9,094 nucleotides of DNA from Caryophanales bacterium UBA3935 (GTDB lineage Bacteria > Bacillota_I > Bacilli_A > ML615J-28 > CAG-698): NCBI GenBank assembly GCA_002385755.1, contig DGED01000065.1:7443-16536 (forward strand). Reading direction: 5' to 3'. The notes beneath the pieces are model-generated. The model did not search any database and was not told where the DNA came from. It saw only the letters and a list, made by a program, of their open reading frames with translations. The position numbers were made by a program, and so were the translations under genes. This document shows, one piece after another, positions 6,521 through 9,094 of this stretch (position 1 is its first letter; each line of letters begins with the position of its first letter).

Positions 6521-6549
6521 TTGCGATAACGGTCAAATTATGATAAAAT
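6521..6549 (+). promoter_or_regulatory. Promoter of the HTH-ispG operon
   Basis: TTGCGA (6521-6526), a 17-base spacer and TAAAAT (6544-6549) predict a start near 6556. The leader is about 36 bases and ends with AAGGAG (6577-6582), nine bases before the ATG at 6592. No promoter is visible just ahead of ispG, so this one probably drives both genes. Confidence 0.65.
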
Positions 6550-6591
6550 AAATAGGCAATAATTATTTAATAATATAAGGAGTAATGTCAT

Positions 6592-7074
6592 ATGTTCGAG
6601 GAAAAACTAGAAAAACAAGAAGAAACGCGAAAGCCGTTAAAAATGAACCGGAAGGAAAAACGCCGGCTGCGGATTATAAATCGCCTGATTGAGGGCGAGA
6701 TCAACGGACCCAAAGCCGCCAAAATGCTTAAAGTCACGACCCGGCAAATCCGCAATCTCAAACGCCAGGTTCTTGAAGAAGGCGAGATCGGCGTCGTTCA
6801 TAAAAACCGTTTTTATAAACCCGTTAACCGATACGAAGAAGATATGCGCAAAGAAATCGCCCATATTTACCGCGTCGAATTCCGGAAAAACAAGACTAAC
6901 TTCACCGAATTCGCGCGGATAATGCAGGAACGCGGGTATAATCTCTCGCGCAGCACGATATATAATATCCTGCGGGAAAACCGGATTCGCTCGCCCCAGC
7001 GCAAGCGAAAGAAGCGAAGGAAAAAGCAAATCATCCAGGTGACAAATGTTCAGAACCAAGACCAAAAAAATTAA
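6592..7074 (+). CDS. Two-HTH DNA-binding protein related to the N-terminus of IS1202-type transposases
   Basis: 160 residues, strongly basic. Residues about 24-62 (RLRIINRLIEGEINGPKAAK, then a recognition helix TTRQIRNLKRQV) form a helix-turn-helix. GVVHKNRF (67-74) resembles the GLxHGNRG linker of IS1202/ISNCY transposases. A second HTH follows at about 102-134 (FTEFARIMQERGYNLSRSTI). The basic tail RSPQRKRKKRRKK is where such transposases pass into their DDE catalytic domain, but the protein ends 23 residues later and no DDE domain follows in any frame, because ispG occupies the space. The ORF is intact with a promoter and AAGGAG. It overlaps ispG by 29 bases. It could be a domesticated regulator or a truncated transposase. 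No terminal inverted repeats were recognised. Confidence 0.7.
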   Translation: MFEEKLEKQEETRKPLKMNRKEKRRLRIINRLIEGEINGPKAAKMLKVTTRQIRNLKRQVLEEGEIGVVHKNRFYKPVNRYEEDMRKEIAHIYRVEFRKNKTNFTEFARIMQERGYNLSRSTIYNILRENRIRSPQRKRKKRRKKQIIQVTNVQNQDQKN

Positions 7075-8110
7075 TATCGGCAATACCGCGATCGGCGGCG
7101 GGGCTCCCGTCGCCATCCAAAGCATGACAACGACCAAAACCAAGGACACGGAAACGACCATCCGGGCGATCCGGGAACTTGAGAAAGTTGGTTGCGAGAT
7201 CATCAGAGTCGCCGTGTTCGATCAAAAAGACGCCGCGGCGCTCGGGGAAATCAAAAAAAATATTTCCATCCCGCTTGTAGCCGATATCCATTTCGATTAC
7301 CGACTGGCTCTCGCCGCGATCGAGCAAGGAATCGATAAACTGCGGATTAACCCCGGCAATATCGGCGGGCTGGAGCGCGTGCGGAAAGTAACGGAGGCCT
7401 GCCGGAAAAAGAACATCCCGATCAGGATTGGGATTAATTCGGGGTCGCTCGAAAAAAACCTGCTTCCACTATACCATAAAGACCCGGCGGCGGCGCTAAT
7501 AGAAAGCGCTCGGAGGAATGTCGCGATCCTCGAGTCGCTTGACTTTACCGACATCGTCCTCTCGCTTAAAGCCACCGACCCGCTTGTTACGATTGACGCT
7601 TACCGGCGGGCGGCGCGCGTTTTTCCTTATCCCCTGCATCTCGGTCTTACCGAGGCGGGATCCTTGTTCTCCGGAACGATCCGTTCTTCGGCCGCTTTGG
7701 GTATACTTCTTTCCGAAGGCATCGGCGACACGATCCGTGTCTCGCTTACCGCCGACGCCGGCGAGGAGATAAGGGTCGCGAAAGAACTCCTCGCCGCCTT
7801 CGGCTTATACAAAAAGCCAACGCTTATCAGCTGCCCCACCTGCGGGAGGATTCAGTACGACATGCGGCCGATCGTGGACGAGATTGAACGCTTTCTCGAC
7901 CGCTTGGGAAACCTTGACATCAAGGTCGCGATTATGGGCTGCGCCGTGAACGGTCCCGGGGAAGCTCGCGAAGCTGATATCGGCGTCGCCGGCGGAAAGG
8001 ACGGCGCCCTGCTCTTTAAAAAGGGCGAAATCATCGGCCGCCTGAAAACGGTGGAAATTGTCCCCGTCCTGAAAGAAGAAATCCTTAAACTAAAAAAAGA
8101 AAAAGAGTAA
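7046..8110 (+). CDS. ispG: 4-hydroxy-3-methylbut-2-en-1-yl diphosphate synthase IspG (GcpE)
   Basis: 354 residues, the usual bacterial length. It catalyses the reductive ring opening of methylerythritol cyclodiphosphate to HMBPP, the penultimate step of the cytoplasmic MEP pathway. The N-terminus (KINIGNTAIGGGAPVAIQSM) and ADIHFDYRLAL, KLRINPGNIG and LGLTEAGSLFSGTIRSS are family signatures of the TIM-barrel. The C-terminal [4Fe-4S] domain has C263 and C266 (SCPTCGR), C299 (MGCAVNGPGE) and the cluster-ligand glutamate E306, equivalent to E. coli C270, C273, C305 and E312. The ATG at 7046 agrees with family N-termini. Its AGGTGA (7037-7042) is only three bases away and lies within the HTH gene, so translation is probably coupled to that gene. 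dxr and rseP are not adjacent, unlike many Firmicutes. Confidence 0.97.
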   Translation: MFRTKTKKINIGNTAIGGGAPVAIQSMTTTKTKDTETTIRAIRELEKVGCEIIRVAVFDQKDAAALGEIKKNISIPLVADIHFDYRLALAAIEQGIDKLRINPGNIGGLERVRKVTEACRKKNIPIRIGINSGSLEKNLLPLYHKDPAAALIESARRNVAILESLDFTDIVLSLKATDPLVTIDAYRRAARVFPYPLHLGLTEAGSLFSGTIRSSAALGILLSEGIGDTIRVSLTADAGEEIRVAKELLAAFGLYKKPTLISCPTCGRIQYDMRPIVDEIERFLDRLGNLDIKVAIMGCAVNGPGEAREADIGVAGGKDGALLFKKGEIIGRLKTVEIVPVLKEEILKLKKEKE

Positions 8111-8127
8111 AAACTACTCTTTTTTTA
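8100..8127. terminator. Bidirectional terminator between ispG and the HMA gene
   Basis: AAAAAGAGTA (8100-8109) pairs with TACTCTTTTT (8115-8124) around an AAAAC loop, with T continuing to 8127. The ispG stop codon (8108-8110) lies at the top of the stem. The minus-strand copy ends in TTTTTC and then TTTTTTT, so it can also end the convergent rmuC-HMA transcript. Confidence 0.85.
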
Positions 8128-8151
8128 TATTGAAATCACGTTTTAAATTTT

Positions 8152-8364
8152 CTACGCTTTCTTAATGGATACGACGTCATAACCGGCGTTCTCGACCGCG
8201 TCAATAATCACCCGGTCTTCGACGGGTTTGCTTAAGGAGAGAACGACGTTTTTATCCTTGAGGCTTACATTCGCGACGACGCCGTCAAGGCTGTTTAAAG
8301 CCCGCTCGATGCGGCGAACGCAATGCTCGCAACTCATGCCTTTTATTTTCACGACTTTTTTCAT
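8152..8364 (-). CDS. Heavy-metal-associated (HMA) domain protein, CopZ-like
   Basis: 70 residues forming one ferredoxin-like HMA domain. GMSCEHCVRRIERAL carries the MxCxxC metal site with C12 and C15, followed by LDGVVANVSLKDKNVVLSL and IIDAVENAGYDVV, the usual beta-alpha-beta-beta-alpha-beta order. Such proteins bind Cu(I) or similar ions and hand them to a P1B-type ATPase. The longer frame starting at 8436 runs into rmuC and is rejected: the ATG at 8364-8362 has a near-perfect GGAGGTGAT (8376-8368) and gives the standard CopZ N-terminus. It lies 16 bases after the rmuC stop, so the two are probably one operon. No CopA ATPase or CsoR/CopY repressor is in the window, so copper specificity is inferred only. 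Confidence 0.93.
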   Translation of the reverse strand: MKKVVKIKGMSCEHCVRRIERALNSLDGVVANVSLKDKNVVLSLSKPVEDRVIIDAVENAGYDVVSIKKA

Positions 8365-8380
8365 TTCATCACCTCCGGAG
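8365..8380 (-). promoter_or_regulatory. Strong RBS of the HMA gene in the rmuC-HMA gap
   Basis: GGAGGTGAT (8376-8368 on the minus strand) matches the 16S anti-Shine-Dalgarno over nine bases and fixes the start of the HMA gene. Its first half is part of the 8-base palindrome CTCCGGAG (8373-8380). Confidence 0.85.
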
Positions 8381-9094
8381 CTAATCTTCCTCACCCTTAA
8401 CGTTATCCGCGGCCAGCATAACCTTGCTCTCGACATCTTCTATCGCCGTGACTTGTTCAAGCTGTCTTTGGATTTGTCTCGTCCTGACGCCGACTAATTT
8501 GTCGAGCTGCTCGTTGGCTTGGCTGATGCGTTTTTGCGTTTCCGCCAAAACGGAGCCAAACTTTTCGAATTCCGTTTTCACCCGGCCTAAGATCTTCCAT
8601 ACCTCGCCGCTGTGTTTTTGAATCGCCAGCGTCCTAAAGCCCATATGCAGGGAGTTTAGCAGCGCGGCCATTGTCGTCGGTCCGGCGACGTTTATCCGGT
8701 GTTCCCTTTGCATCCGTTCCACGACCCCTAGCTCAACCGCCTTGGCGTATAGCCCCTCAATCGGCAAAAACATGATTGCGAATTCGGTCGTGCGGGGAAC
8801 GTCGATATATTTCCGGCTAATGTTTTTCGCTTCCTGAAGCAATACTCTTTCCAGTTCTTTCTTCGTCTGTTTGACCGCGACCGCGTCGCCGCTTTCATAG
8901 GCGTCAAGCAGACGTCGGTAATCCTCCAAGGGGAATTTCGCGTCAATCGGCAAGTAAACCGGCTCGTTCTCGTTCGGACCCGGTAACTTGACCGCGAATT
9001 CGACCCGGTCGTTGCTTCCTCTCTTGGTCGCGAAATCGGTGACATATTGCTCGGGCGCGAGAATCTGTTCCAAAATATTACCGAGTTGAATCTC
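8381..9094 (-). CDS. rmuC: DNA recombination protein RmuC, 5'-truncated at the window edge
   Basis: 238 residues are visible and the frame stays open to base 9094, so the start is outside. The apparent start at 9073 is a TTG codon inside the gene: residues continue upstream as EIQLGNILEQILAPEQYV, the family's conserved entry to the nuclease-like domain. VEFAVKLPG, VYLPIDAKFPLEDY, FAIMFLPIEGLYAKAV and VAGPTTMAALLNSLHMGFR are RmuC signatures; the DAK within PIDAKFP fits a PD-(D/E)XK-type core. The C-terminal part (about the last 75 residues, KILGRVKTEFEKF onward) is a long amphipathic, coiled-coil-like helix. The usual N-terminal membrane anchor and coiled coil lie beyond the window. RmuC limits inversions and other rearrangements at short repeats; the mechanism is not settled. 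The HMA gene follows in the same direction. Confidence 0.95.
   Translation of the reverse strand, partial: EIQLGNILEQILAPEQYVTDFATKRGSNDRVEFAVKLPGPNENEPVYLPIDAKFPLEDYRRLLDAYESGDAVAVKQTKKELERVLLQEAKNISRKYIDVPRTTEFAIMFLPIEGLYAKAVELGVVERMQREHRINVAGPTTMAALLNSLHMGFRTLAIQKHSGEVWKILGRVKTEFEKFGSVLAETQKRISQANEQLDKLVGVRTRQIQRQLEQVTAIEDVESKVMLAADNVKGEED

Larger units (their letters stand above)
6141..6591. other. AT-rich spacer between rpmG and the HTH gene
   Basis: This 451-base stretch has no intact gene that I can defend. It contains the decayed ORF at 6239-6439, a long imperfect hairpin (6292-6349), a weaker bulged inverted repeat GTAGT-tt-AAT/ATTACTAC (6465-6503), and the promoter, palindromes and ribosome site of the HTH gene (6515-6582). 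The minus-strand open frame at about 6190-6426 looks like a shadow of the remnant. Confidence 0.55.

Noticed and set aside
6637..7203. 188-codon minus-strand open frame opposite the HTH gene and the ispG start
   Set aside because: It crosses two well-supported genes on the other strand and has no family features; the hydrophobic runs are complements of Lys/Arg-rich codons.
8365..8436. N-terminal extension of the HMA protein from 8436
   Set aside because: The extra 24 residues overlap rmuC and have no HMA character, while the ATG at 8364 has a near-perfect ribosome site and the standard family N-terminus.
9071..9073. TTG at 9073-9071 as the start of rmuC
   Set aside because: The conserved RmuC sequence continues upstream in frame to the window edge, so this codon is an internal leucine.
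1..9094. CRISPR array or complete insertion sequence
   Set aside because: No regularly spaced direct repeats are visible, and no terminal inverted repeats or target duplications could be found around the transposase-like gene.

Overview
The window reads as chromosomal housekeeping DNA from a Bacillota (Firmicutes)-type bacterium. The signs are strong purine-rich ribosome binding sites (including a full GGAGGTGAT), TTGACA/TATAAT-like promoters, compact U-tailed terminators, a SpoVB/MurJ-type flippase, a YetF-type DUF421 protein, a TIGR04086-type small membrane protein, a four-cysteine ribosomal protein L33, and IspG of the MEP isoprenoid pathway. Coding DNA is moderately GC-rich by eye, while the spacer around 5640-6590 is clearly AT-rich. 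I cannot place the organism below phylum level; an uncultivated Bacilli or Clostridia lineage would fit.

Layout, left to right. 1-1416 (+) is a nearly complete MOP-superfamily flippase missing its first residues at the window edge. It overlaps tail-to-tail with a DUF421 membrane protein (1387-2112, -). Divergent from that are a four-helix TIGR04086-type protein (2177-2563, +) and rarA (2612-3862, +), which has its own promoter. rarA converges, through a shared bidirectional terminator, on a 579-residue FtsK/SpoIIIE-like membrane protein (3874-5613, -). An AT-rich spacer follows. It holds the short rpmG gene (5925-6080, -) with a good promoter and terminator, a candidate small structured RNA or second terminator (5730-5824, -), and a decayed ORF with a nucleotidyltransferase-like motif (6239-6439, +). 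Next is a promoter-driven two-HTH protein resembling the N-terminal part of an IS1202-type transposase without its catalytic domain (6592-7074, +). It overlaps ispG (7046-8110, +) by 29 bases. A bidirectional terminator separates ispG from a convergent minus-strand pair: rmuC (8381 to beyond 9094) followed by a small metal-binding HMA protein (8152-8364).

The most unusual item is the FtsK/SpoIIIE-like protein. It keeps the membrane domain, the alpha domain and the recognisable C-terminal part of the RecA-like motor. However, its Walker A lysine and Ser/Thr, its Walker B Asp-Glu and the conserved Gln of the ATQRP motif are all replaced, and the DNA-reading gamma domain is absent. It looks like a pseudo-translocase under selection as an intact ORF. 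The second item is the transposase-derived HTH protein placed directly in front of, and translationally overlapping, ispG, which suggests either domestication as a regulator or a truncated insertion.
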